DNA from: Clostridium sp. AWRP | GTDB lineage: Bacteria; Bacillota; Clostridia; Clostridiales; Clostridiaceae | Assembly: GCF_004006395.2 (NCBI RefSeq) | Contig: NZ_CP029758.2 | Span: 1,860,001-1,924,000, forward strand | Length of the DNA stretch: 64,000 nt | Direction of reading: 5' to 3' | In this document: positions 28,161 through 35,894 of the stretch, in pieces | Layout: every line of letters begins with the position of its first letter | Numbering within the stretch: position 1 is the first letter of the stretch | The notes under the pieces: generated by a model | Databases searched by the model: none | The model's input: only the letters and a program-made list of their open reading frames with translations | What the model was told of the DNA's origin: nothing | Made by a program: the position numbers and the translations under genes

Positions 28161-28674
28161 TTAAGAATATTTTTGAATAATGTGAACTAATTGGATCTGC
28201 CATATCAAGTAAACTTTCACTTTTTGAAAGTGCTGATGCAACAATTCCTAAAATAGGCAATCCCACACCTGTAATTAGAAATCCAATAGTTGCTGTTAAA
28301 GTATGATTTCCGGCTTCTTGTCCCATTTGCACCGGAAAAATTAAGTTACCTGCACCAAAAAATAGTCCAAATAGTAATGAACCTATTAATAAATTTTGAT
28401 TAAAACGAAGTTTTTCTTTCATAAATAGTCCTCCTCGAATGTTTAAATAATACCTTATTCAATTAGAAACAATACATACATATGCAATTGAGTTCTCAAT
28501 ATATGTAAGCAGCATAATGCACACGAGAATGATAGCATAATTAGAATATAAATGCAATATATTACATTTCAACTAGTAATAGAGTATGCTAAAATGAATA
28601 ACTTAAAATATATAGTATAAAAAGAAAAAGTTTTGGCTACCTTCAGGTGCTTAGATTAAAGAAAGCATAAGAAT

Positions 28675-28707
28675 AGCAGCTATCAATTGGCGATAGCTGC
28701 TTATTTT
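28675..28707. terminator. Terminator between brnQ and the repeat-tailed gene
   Basis: AGCAGCTATC/GATAGCTGCT stem with a 7-base loop and TATTTTTC on the + side. It lies 28 bases past the stop of the - strand gene at 28735 and probably ends that transcript. The T run is better for + strand transcripts. The 312-base gap between 28423 and 28734 holds nothing else I can name apart from the brnQ promoter region. Confidence 0.6.
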
Positions 28708-28734
28708 TCATAAGGTGTATATTATTTTACTGTG

Positions 28735-29898
28735 TTAGTTACCTGAACTCTGAGTTGTTTGTCCAGATGAAGTTCCTGAATTTGAACCTCCAGTTGTTTG
28801 TCCAGATGAAGCCTTTGGATCCGAATTTCCAGTTGTTTGTCCAGATGAGGCTTTTGGATCTGAACCTCCAGTTGTTTGTCCAGACGATGTTTTTGAGCTT
28901 GGATTTTGGGTTGTTTGTCCAGATGAAGCTTTTGAGCCTGGATTTTCGGTTGTTTGTCCAGATGAAGCTTTTGAGCCTGGATTTTCGGTTGTTTGTCCAG
29001 ATGAAGCCTTTGAGCCTGGATTTTCAGTTGTTTGTCCATGTGAAGCTTTTGAACCTGAATTTCTAGTTGTTTGTCCAGATGAAACTTTTGAATTTGAATT
29101 TTTAGTTGTTTGTCCAGATGAATTTGTGGCATCAGTGGATTGACTTGGAACAACAGTTTTTACATCGGGAGTTTGTGTTTTAGCAGATGCCCCTTTCAAA
29201 TAAGATTTTCCTAAAACTCCAGCAAATACAAGCAAAATAATTGATACAGCAATTATTAGAGCCTTTTTATTAGTACTAGGACTCTTACTGCCATGGTGTA
29301 TTTTTCTATTTCCTATTTCTTCAGTGGCTAAGGGCTTCCTCATAACTTTTGTAAAGTCATCTTTTTCATCAGGAACTATTGCTTCAGGTTTTTTAACTGT
29401 ATTTGAGATTGTTTCACTTATACTTTTGGGTATATTAAACAATAAAGCTAAAATTCCATTTTGTCTTAAAGAATCTATCTGCTTAAAATTTTCAGGTGAT
29501 CTGAGTACAATGGCAGGCTTATTGCGCATTGCATATTGATTCTCTCCATATACTGTAACTGAAAATTTATCATTCTTACTTAAAAAAGGAATGTAGACAT
29601 CTAAAGTATTATCTTTTAGTGAAGAATCAAATTTTAATCCTCTTGTTATTTTTGCATCTGTAATATTTAAGTTAGTTTGTTGACTTTGTATATTTAGGGT
29701 TAACTTATTAATTGTTTTACTAGATATATTACTAATGGTAATAATGTATGCACGAATTCTTTTATTGTTTTTTGTAGGCATAGCACTTCTTATGTTACAT
29801 AATAGTCTAGGTGCCAAATTTTTGTAATAATCTAACAGTAACCCAGATATAAAAGATATCACTATAGTTACAATTGCAGTTTTAATAATATTTATCAT
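28735..29898 (-). CDS. Membrane protein with a low-complexity 13-residue-repeat tail
   Basis: The 387-residue protein has an N-terminal helix (3-24), a soluble domain of about 180 residues rich in beta strands with no recognised family, a second helix near 210-230 (KKALIIAVSIILLVFAGVL) and a tail of ten units of the type SSGQTTENPGSKA. The tail would face outside if the second helix is a stop-transfer. Ser/Thr/Gly/Gln-rich repeats of this kind often act as stalks or cell-wall-spanning spacers. A weak GGAAG site precedes the ATG. The function of the folded domain is unknown. Confidence 0.75.
   Translation of the reverse strand: MINIIKTAIVTIVISFISGLLLDYYKNLAPRLLCNIRSAMPTKNNKRIRAYIITISNISSKTINKLTLNIQSQQTNLNITDAKITRGLKFDSSLKDNTLDVYIPFLSKNDKFSVTVYGENQYAMRNKPAIVLRSPENFKQIDSLRQNGILALLFNIPKSISETISNTVKKPEAIVPDEKDDFTKVMRKPLATEEIGNRKIHHGSKSPSTNKKALIIAVSIILLVFAGVLGKSYLKGASAKTQTPDVKTVVPSQSTDATNSSGQTTKNSNSKVSSGQTTRNSGSKASHGQTTENPGSKASSGQTTENPGSKASSGQTTENPGSKASSGQTTQNPSSKTSSGQTTGGSDPKASSGQTTGNSDPKASSGQTTGGSNSGTSSGQTTQSSGN
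28738..29121 (-). repeat. Ten 39-bp tandem repeats inside the gene
   Basis: Units of 39 bases code SSGQTT + NPGSKA-type 13-mers. Three middle units are nearly identical and the outer ones have drifted. Because 39 is divisible by three, the other frames are open across the array on both strands, which produces spurious open reading frames there. Copy number is likely to vary between strains. Confidence 0.9.
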
Positions 29899-30266
29899 AT
29901 TAATCTTCGCTTCCTTATCCTTTCCAAATTACGTAATTAAATTATAAGGTAGATATATATATGTGTCAAATTTAAAAATTGATTATAATTAGGCTCAAAA
30001 TTCAGATAAAAAGTGGTTGTTTTTGATGGAAGCTGAGTTGATAAGCAAAATTTTTTGTATCAGAAATTTAAGCAAAATATGTTAAAAAATTATGAATTTC
30101 ATGTGATATAACACAATATATACTAAAAAAAGCATTTACCACATAGAATAAATTTATAGATATGAAAAAATATATATGTTATATGTTAAATTACGAATGA
30201 AATATAAAGTAAAATTAATCATATATTATGATTAAAAAATACTACAGTTATTTTGGAGGTTATATT

Positions 30267-30857
30267 ATGACTTTAGAGGAGCAGAAACAATTGATTTTAC
30301 TAGGTAAAATGTATAATGATTTAACCCAGGAACTAATTCAAGCAAGAGAAAATACGGTATTTCTTACAAATGAATATAATAATAGTTTTGGTAAGTCGCA
30401 GAATGAAAGGGAAGAAATATTAAAGAAACTATTGAAAAGTATAGGAAAAGGGGTTCATTTTGAACCAACTTTTCGATGTGAATTTGGTTTCAATATTACA
30501 ATAGGAGATAATTTTTATGCTAATTTCGATTGTATAATGTTAGATGGTGGGGGGATAGACATAGGAAATAATGTTTTATTTGGGCCGCGGGTTGGAATCT
30601 ATACCTCTAATCATGCAGCAGATGCAAAAGAACGAATAGCAGGAGCCTGTTATGCAAAACCTGTAAAGATAGGTAATAACGTATGGATTGGAGCAGGTGT
30701 TCATATAAATCAAGGTGTAGTTATTGGAGATAATACAATTATTGGATCAGGTAGTGTTATTACAAAAGATATTCCAGCAAATGTAATTGCAGCTGGTGTA
30801 CCATGTAAAGTAATTCGAGAAATTACAGAAGAAGATAGAACCGGATTTGAAGTATAG
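30267..30857 (+). CDS. Sugar O-acetyltransferase, maltose/galactoside acetyltransferase type
   Basis: The 196-residue protein has left-handed beta-helix hexapeptide repeats (IGDNFYANFDCIMLDGGGID, GNNVLFGPRVGIYTSNH). The catalytic His lies in YTSNHAADAKER, and the tail VIREITEEDR is standard for the LacA/Maa family. It acetylates a sugar hydroxyl with acetyl-CoA in the cytoplasm. The start at 30267 follows GGAGG by seven bases; a longer frame from 30228 has no site. The 368-base divergent spacer upstream (29899-30266) is A/T-rich and shows no feature I can support. Confidence 0.88.
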   Translation: MTLEEQKQLILLGKMYNDLTQELIQARENTVFLTNEYNNSFGKSQNEREEILKKLLKSIGKGVHFEPTFRCEFGFNITIGDNFYANFDCIMLDGGGIDIGNNVLFGPRVGIYTSNHAADAKERIAGACYAKPVKIGNNVWIGAGVHINQGVVIGDNTIIGSGSVITKDIPANVIAAGVPCKVIREITEEDRTGFEV

Positions 30858-30943
30858 TATATAAAGTGGAAAATACAATTTGAAGTTAATGTAAGGGGGT
30901 AAGTATAGCATTAGTTTGTTGTTATTTTCCAGCATTATTTTAA

Positions 30944-31300
30944 TTATGGGTTCATATATTTTTTACCCCAAAGGCATAGTTCAGTTAAGATGTTTTCTAA
31001 AGATTTTCCTCTATTTGTAGGTATATATTCTACCTTAGGTGGGATTGTTGCATAAGCAATTCTTTTAATAAGACCATCCATCTCCAAGTTTTTTAATTCT
31101 TGAGATAGTATCTTATGACTTATATTAGGAATAGATTTTTTAAGCTCCCCATATCTTATAGGATCAGTTTTCAATATATGCCACAATATTATTGCTCTCC
31201 ACTTACTTCCAATTACAGTCATGGCAAATCCTATAGAACATTTAAAATCCTTTTGTCTTTTCCTCTGATTTGGGAAATTTTCAATTATGTCTCTATTCAT
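30944..31300 (-). CDS. HxlR-family transcriptional regulator
   Basis: The 118-residue winged helix has the hallmark CSIGFAMTVIGSKWRAIILW near residue 21 and IPNISHKILSQELKNLEMDG as the recognition region. Members sense aldehydes, redox state or quinones. Upstream on the same strand lies copy 2 of the structured repeat. The divergent PhzF gene beyond that is a candidate target. The protein is free of extra domains. Confidence 0.88.
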   Translation of the reverse strand: MNRDIIENFPNQRKRQKDFKCSIGFAMTVIGSKWRAIILWHILKTDPIRYGELKKSIPNISHKILSQELKNLEMDGLIKRIAYATIPPKVEYIPTNRGKSLENILTELCLWGKKYMNP

Positions 31301-31423
31301 ACCCTATCCTTCTTTCCAAATAGTAAGTATCTGATTAAAAAGTGCGTACTTGTATGTGTACTCCAACAAAACTATTATAGTATACATAGATGTTAATTGC
31401 TATGGATTAATCAATAAATCTTA

Positions 31424-31588
31424 CTTAGTGGGAGTTTGGTTTCTCCCACTAAGTTTAGATGAATTATCCAGGGGTGTAGCTACTGTTATCTCCCACTTTG
31501 ATAGAAAAGCAGATATCTCAAATCTTTGATTTGGTGATAGTCGCTTTCACAGAGTGCGTGGGAGTGTTACAGTAGGTAGCCATCGGAT
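31424..31588 (-). ncRNA. Structured repeat element, copy 2
   Basis: Read on the - strand this 165-base element aligns end to end with 12990-13157. Stems: CTACTGT/ACAGTAG, CTCCCAC/GTGGGAG, CAC/GTG, CAAATC-AAA-GATTTG, and a closing 11-bp hairpin CTTAGTGGGAG/CTCCCACTAAG. Single-stranded parts such as GAAAGCGACTATCACC and GATATCTGCTTTTCT are the best conserved, as in a functional RNA. It lies in sense orientation 123 bases upstream of the HxlR start. Transcription was not shown. Confidence 0.6.
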
Positions 31589-31638
31589 AAAATAGTGTTT
31601 AATTTGTAAATGTATAGTATACCTGGGGGAGGAAAGTC

Positions 31639-32550
31639 ATGACAAGAAAGTACAATTTGTATCAAATTGATTCATTTACCAAAGAGAAGTTTACAGGAAA
31701 TCCAGCAGGAGTAATAACAAATGCAGATGGATTAACTGATTATGAGATGCAAAAAATTGCTAGAGAACTTAATAACTCTGAGACAGCGTTTATTTTTTCT
31801 TCAAATAGCAGAGAGTATGATGCTCATATACGTTTTTTTACTCCAACAAATGAGGTCCCAATTTGCGGACATGCTACTATTGCTGCTCATTATGCCCGTG
31901 CTGTAGAAAATGGACTTGATACGTCAAGAGTTTATCATAAGACGGGTGCTGGAATTTTACCTGTTGATATAGTAAAGAAAAATGAGGATTATAAAATTAT
32001 TATGACACAGGGCAAAATTGAGTTTGGTACTATTATAGAGGGTATAAATAAAGAGAAGCTCTTAGCGGCACTTAATATAAAAAATGGTGATCTACTGGAA
32101 AACTATAAAATTCAAATTGCATCTACAGGTCATTCTAAGGTTATGATTGGTATAAAGAGTATTGAAACTTTAAATGAACTGCAGCCGAATTATGCTGCAC
32201 TTTCTAAGTTAAGCAAGGATATTAAGTGTAATGGATATTATGTTTTTACAGTTGGTACACAGGACAGTGATATTTTAATACACGGCAGAATGTTTGCACC
32301 TGCAATAGGGATTAATGAGGATCCTGTTACTGGCAATGCAAATGGACCTTTGGGTGCATATCTTGTTCATCATAACCTTATTCACCAAAATAATTCTTTA
32401 TTTAAATTTAAGGCTGTGCAGGGTGAAGCTATAAGAAGGCCAGGAATTATTGAGGTTGAGGTAAAGATAGAAGATAAAGAACCAGTAGAAGTTAAAATTT
32501 CTGGAGACGCTGTAATAACATTTAAAACTGAATTATTATTAAATGATTAG
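31639..32550 (+). CDS. PhzF-family isomerase/epimerase
   Basis: The 303-residue protein has a two-lobed diaminopimelate-epimerase-like fold. Conserved stretches are YQIDSFTKEKFTGNPAGVI at the start, the catalytic Glu in NNSETAFIF, CGHATIAAHYA near residue 75, and EDPVTGNANGPLGAYLVHH near residue 235. PhzF makes phenazine precursors in pseudomonads, but no phenazine genes are here, so a general isomerase role is more likely. GGGGGAGG precedes the ATG. A 20-bp hairpin follows. Confidence 0.88.
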   Translation: MTRKYNLYQIDSFTKEKFTGNPAGVITNADGLTDYEMQKIARELNNSETAFIFSSNSREYDAHIRFFTPTNEVPICGHATIAAHYARAVENGLDTSRVYHKTGAGILPVDIVKKNEDYKIIMTQGKIEFGTIIEGINKEKLLAALNIKNGDLLENYKIQIASTGHSKVMIGIKSIETLNELQPNYAALSKLSKDIKCNGYYVFTVGTQDSDILIHGRMFAPAIGINEDPVTGNANGPLGAYLVHHNLIHQNNSLFKFKAVQGEAIRRPGIIEVEVKIEDKEPVEVKISGDAVITFKTELLLND

Positions 32551-32557
32551 GAAAAAG

Positions 32558-32604
32558 AGAGATGAGTATAGATTTACATTTTACGTAAATCTATACTCAT
32601 CTCT
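32558..32604. terminator. 20-bp hairpin between convergent genes
   Basis: A perfect 20-bp inverted repeat (32558-32577 with 32585-32604) and 7-base loop lie just past the PhzF stop and before the end of the - strand gene at 32644. There is no long T run, but its position fits a bidirectional terminator. Confidence 0.65.
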
Positions 32605-32643
32605 AAACCTTTACATTTAAGAAATAGAATTAATACTGTAATC

Positions 32644-32922
32644 TTATTTTGTCATGTATTTCCTTCCTCTTACATATCTTCTTATGGATTCTCCTGCTTC
32701 AGCAAGTTGAAAAGCGTCAACTAATATTCCCTCTTTATTTTTAACCTTGAGTTTTTCAGCATTAAAAAAATAAAAAGAATCCTTAACTAATTCATCTTTT
32801 ACGGAATCCAAAGAACAATATAATATTTTTGTACACTCCTTATTAAGTTGGACAGTATACCTATTATAACCATCCCAATCACAAAAATAAGGTATAAAAT
32901 ATTTAAAATCAAAACTATCCAA
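32644..32922 (-). CDS. Hypothetical protein; N-terminus apparently cut off by a one-base shift
   Basis: The open frame gives 92 residues from a TTG. The same frame can be read further upstream to about 32970 (NSLNYFNNREDCKKFL). An ATG at 32980 next to AAGGAG would join it if the A5 run after ACT were A4. As it stands that ATG meets a stop after four codons. The AAGGAG touches the ATG, so the true start remains unclear. The protein is charged and has no membrane helix or recognised domain (CDWDGYNRYTVQL, GESIRRYVRGRKYMTK). Confidence 0.5.
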   Translation of the reverse strand: MDSFDFKYFIPYFCDWDGYNRYTVQLNKECTKILYCSLDSVKDELVKDSFYFFNAEKLKVKNKEGILVDAFQLAEAGESIRRYVRGRKYMTK

Positions 32923-33159
32923 GAATTTTTTGCAATCTTCTCTGTTATTAAAATAATTTAAACTATTAATTTTTAGTCATCTCCTTCTTACATAAGTTTA
33001 GGATTCCCTAACTCATTGATTATATTATACTTGCTACTTGTCTTGTTGCCAATATTTATTTTTTAATATTATAAGTAATAGAAAAATTTAAAATGTTAAG
33101 ATATGACTAGAATTAAGAAAAAATATGGGGACATAATAAAAATACAACTAATCTATTTT

Positions 33160-33325
33160 AGGCATTTGAAAGAAAATAACAAGTCAAAGATGCCAAGAAC
33201 TTTGTTTATCAGACAAGGAAAGGAGGCAGGTTCTGTAGATAGTGAATCCTATCTAAGGGCTCTACCGACGCAGTATGATAAAAAATAGGCTAGCATACTG
33301 ACTAGTTATTTCTTTGAAAATGCCT
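33160..33325. mobile_element. Miniature inverted-repeat element, long form
   Basis: The ends are imperfect inverted repeats of about 27 bp: AGGCATTT..AGAAAATAAC.AGTCA at the left and its complement at the right. The same ends occur at 60747-60815, joined almost directly. Here about 95 extra bases lie between them. The inner part has a short open frame (ending ALPTQYDKK) that I do not consider a gene. No transposase is present, so any movement needs one in trans. The element abuts the small gene at 33343. Confidence 0.65.
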
Positions 33326-33342
33326 TATGGGAGGATAATAGA

Positions 33343-33603
33343 ATGAAAAAAATTGATGAAGCAATTGGTAGAATTAGGACGCTTGAATGCCCAACGGGAG
33401 ATTTAGAAAATAGAGTTACAGAAATACTAGAAGACTATGGGGTTGCAGATAGAAGCAAAATAAATGTTAATAGAGATGAATATTTTGATAAGGATGAAGC
33501 ACAGGCATATCGAGTTCAAATACTGAATCAGGAGCATCCTATTATGGTACTAGCTAAATCAGGATATGATGACTATGTTGCAAAGGTTACAGATGTTTAT
33601 TAA
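33343..33603 (+). CDS. Small conserved-looking hypothetical protein (86 aa)
   Basis: An acidic soluble protein (MKKIDEAIGRIRTLECPTGD, DRSKINVNRDEYFDKDEAQA) with no signal peptide or membrane helix. GGGAGG lies ten bases before the ATG and codon use resembles neighbouring genes, so it is likely real. I do not recognise a family. The inverted-repeat element ends 17 bases upstream and may have supplied or displaced its promoter. Confidence 0.6.
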   Translation: MKKIDEAIGRIRTLECPTGDLENRVTEILEDYGVADRSKINVNRDEYFDKDEAQAYRVQILNQEHPIMVLAKSGYDDYVAKVTDVY

Positions 33604-33752
33604 AGTAGAAAATCTAAAGTAGTATACCAAGTCTAAAATAAGGTAACATTAAACTCTATACAGGCTACAGCATTCCTTCCTAAGATCATAGATGAAGGAT
33701 GCGTAGGCTGTAGTAGTAAAAAATGATATAGCTCTTTATGTATAGTTAGTGG

Positions 33753-34634
33753 TTACAGCACAAACTTTTCTAAAACATTAGCTACTCCATTTTCTTCATT
33801 TGTTAAAGTGACATAACTAGCAGTATGCTTTATTTCATCTGAAGCATTTCCCATGGCTACAGGAAGACCTGCGCATTTAAGCATGTCCAAATCGTTTGGA
33901 GAGTCTCCAATACAAATAACTTCTTTAGTAGGTATGTCCAAGTATTGGCACAGTTTTTTTACACCAGTACCTTTATTAGTATTTTTACTCAATACTTCAA
34001 AGGTATAAGTACATGTTTTAAGCACTGAAAAATTTTCATAAAAATGTTGTGGTAGACTATCGCCTAGCAGCAAATTTTTATCATAGATACTTCTAAATTT
34101 GAAATCACTGTAAGGGGACATGTCAAATCCAAAGTGATGTACATAGTGCTCTAAAACATCTGAGTTTTCATTTATTAGGTTTACCTTTAGTATGTTGTTA
34201 CGTTTTACTAAGTTTTTGAATTCAGTTATCTCATATTTTGTATTGTTTGCAACAGATTCTAATTTCCCATATAAGTTGTTCTTATAAACTGAGTACGTAC
34301 CATCGTTATAAAAACATAAGTCTAGATTTAAGTCTTCTGCCATGTTATATAAATATTCTAGATCCTTGCTGTTAAAAGGCGACTGAAAAATAATTTTATC
34401 CTCAGTATTGTTTTGTACATTAGCGCCAGTACAAGTTACGCTGTATTGATCATTTGCTATTAAATTCAGATCAGAGAGATGATGTTTAATTCCATCTATT
34501 GGTCTTCCAGTACAAAGAACAATTTTAACACCTTTTTCTGTAGCTGCTTCAATAGCTCGTTTATTTTCATTGGATATTGACTTGTCGTCTTTAAGTAAAG
34601 TTCCATCCATATCTATAAAAACAATTTTATACAT
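33753..34634 (-). CDS. Cof-type HAD-superfamily phosphatase
   Basis: The 293-residue protein has motif I FIDMDGTLLKDD, motif II LCTGRP, motif III Lys in the NKGTGVKKL region and motif IV GDSPNDLDML, with a C2B cap between. Cof/YidA-type enzymes dephosphorylate sugar phosphates and flavin precursors in the cytoplasm. The catalytic Asp pair is intact. GGAGG precedes the ATG. It stands alone. An imperfect hairpin around 33657-33712 separates it from the convergent small gene. Confidence 0.88.
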   Translation of the reverse strand: MYKIVFIDMDGTLLKDDKSISNENKRAIEAATEKGVKIVLCTGRPIDGIKHHLSDLNLIANDQYSVTCTGANVQNNTEDKIIFQSPFNSKDLEYLYNMAEDLNLDLCFYNDGTYSVYKNNLYGKLESVANNTKYEITEFKNLVKRNNILKVNLINENSDVLEHYVHHFGFDMSPYSDFKFRSIYDKNLLLGDSLPQHFYENFSVLKTCTYTFEVLSKNTNKGTGVKKLCQYLDIPTKEVICIGDSPNDLDMLKCAGLPVAMGNASDEIKHTASYVTLTNEENGVANVLEKFVL

Positions 34635-34810
34635 TAAAATATTACCTCCTCTAGTATTCTATGAACTAATAATACATTTGTAATTTTAGATTTTACTTTA
34701 TATAAACAGAGTTTTTGACATCAGATGAAGTACTATTAGATTATACAATAGGCATAAATACAAAACAATAATGAGAAATAGTTTTAACATGTAGGTGGTA
34801 ATTCAAGGAA

Positions 34811-34849
34811 TACTTAAAAAAGTATGCCAAAGACATACTTTTTTAAGTA
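34811..34849. terminator. Terminator after the aldo/keto reductase gene
   Basis: A perfect 16-bp stem (TACTTAAAAAAGTATG with its complement) has a 7-base loop. The A/T foot gives a U-run on either strand. It lies four bases past the - strand stop at 34853. Confidence 0.8.
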
Positions 34850-34852
34850 GTA

Positions 34853-35695
34853 TTATTTTTTTAATGCATCTGGGTTAGCATAAACTTCATCAGGTTCGGA
34901 ACCTGACCTTATTCCTTTATCAAGCTGCTGAATTTTAGACATGTCATCTTTACTTATTTCAAAGTCAAATATGTCTGCATTTTCTTTTATTCTTGATGGA
35001 GTAGTTGATTTTGGAATAGTCACAACTCCCATTTGTAAATCCCATCTAAGCACGATTTGAGATACTGTTTTTTTATATTTTTTTGCAAGCTCTTTTAGAA
35101 GTGGAATTTCAAATACTTTACCCCTCATTAAGGGAGACCATGCTTCTAATTGTATATTATTTTTTTGGCAGAACTCTCTTAGATCGTTTTGAACTAGCAG
35201 AGGGTGAAATTCTACTTGATTCACCATTGGCATAATTTCAGCATTTGCCATTAAGTCTTTCAAATGACCAGCGGTAAAATTGCTAACACCTATTGCTCGT
35301 ACATATCCTTCTTTATAAAGTTTTTCTAAAGCTCTCCACGTTTCATTATGTAGTGGATTAGGCCAATGAATTAAATATAGATCAAGGTAATCTGTTTTTA
35401 GTTTTTTAATAGAGGCTTTAAAAGCTTTTAAAGTCTTTTCATAACCTTCATCGGAAATCCAAACTTTACTTGTTAAAAAGATTTTTTCTCTAGGTACTAT
35501 ACTTTCTTTTATCCCAGTACCAACTCCATCTTCATTTTTATAGAAAGCAGCAGTATCTATATGACTATAACCAACTTTGAGAGCTTCTTTTACTGAGTTA
35601 ATAACAGAAGGACCATCAGCTTTATAAGTACCGAAGCCTATCCAGGGCATTTTTACTCCATTATTTAAAATTGTGCAGCTTTTTATATCTTGCAT
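34853..35695 (-). CDS. Aldo/keto reductase
   Basis: AKR5-like NADPH-dependent reductase of 280 residues. The catalytic tetrad is visible: Asp and Tyr in SHIDTAAFYKNE, Lys in LTSKVW and His in YLIHWP. IPKSTTPSRIKEN is the cofactor-phosphate loop. It reduces aldehydes or keto compounds. The start at 35695 (MQDIKSCTILNNGVKMPWIG) follows GGGAGG by nine bases; the longer frame to 35749 runs through the ribosome site. Monocistronic. Confidence 0.9.
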   Translation of the reverse strand: MQDIKSCTILNNGVKMPWIGFGTYKADGPSVINSVKEALKVGYSHIDTAAFYKNEDGVGTGIKESIVPREKIFLTSKVWISDEGYEKTLKAFKASIKKLKTDYLDLYLIHWPNPLHNETWRALEKLYKEGYVRAIGVSNFTAGHLKDLMANAEIMPMVNQVEFHPLLVQNDLREFCQKNNIQLEAWSPLMRGKVFEIPLLKELAKKYKKTVSQIVLRWDLQMGVVTIPKSTTPSRIKENADIFDFEISKDDMSKIQQLDKGIRSGSEPDEVYANPDALKK

Positions 35696-35894
35696 TTTAA
35701 TCATCCTCCCAATTATAGTAAATACAAAATAGCATTTATATATTACCAATATACTTTTAGAAAATCAACATATTTTATTTATTATGTCAAAGTATTCCTT
35801 TATTTTATATAGTATATCTAACACAATTAGAAGTATATAGAATAATATGTAGTGCAAAGAAACTATTAAAGTAGAATAAATGGGAGGATTATTT

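Larger units (their letters stand above)
25104..28422 (-). pseudogene. brnQ: Branched-chain amino acid carrier BrnQ, split by a group II intron
   Basis: Read on the - strand, 28422 down to about 28161 codes the first 87 residues (LFGLFFGAGNLIFPVQMGQE, then LSKSESLLDMADPIS). The rest, from TCLLYLTIGPLFAIPRTATV to the end at 25104, lies beyond the intron. LIVCS-family carriers have 12 helices and import Leu, Ile and Val with sodium or protons. The intron is on the opposite strand, so it cannot be spliced from brnQ mRNA and the carrier should be inactive. The first fragment reads on into intron sequence and stops at 28105. Confidence 0.9.

Noticed and set aside
28722..29153. Long open frames in other phases (both strands) over the repeat array, with LHLDKQ-type repeats
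   Set aside because: A 39-bp period keeps every phase open. The 387-codon frame has a start, a membrane anchor and sensible composition; the others do not.
31639..32550. Phenazine biosynthesis role for the PhzF-like gene
   Set aside because: No other phz gene is nearby, and the family is broad.
33103..33288. Open frame of 61 codons across the long inverted-repeat element
   Set aside because: It begins outside and runs through the terminal repeat, has no ribosome site, and its ends match non-coding sequence at 60.7 kb.
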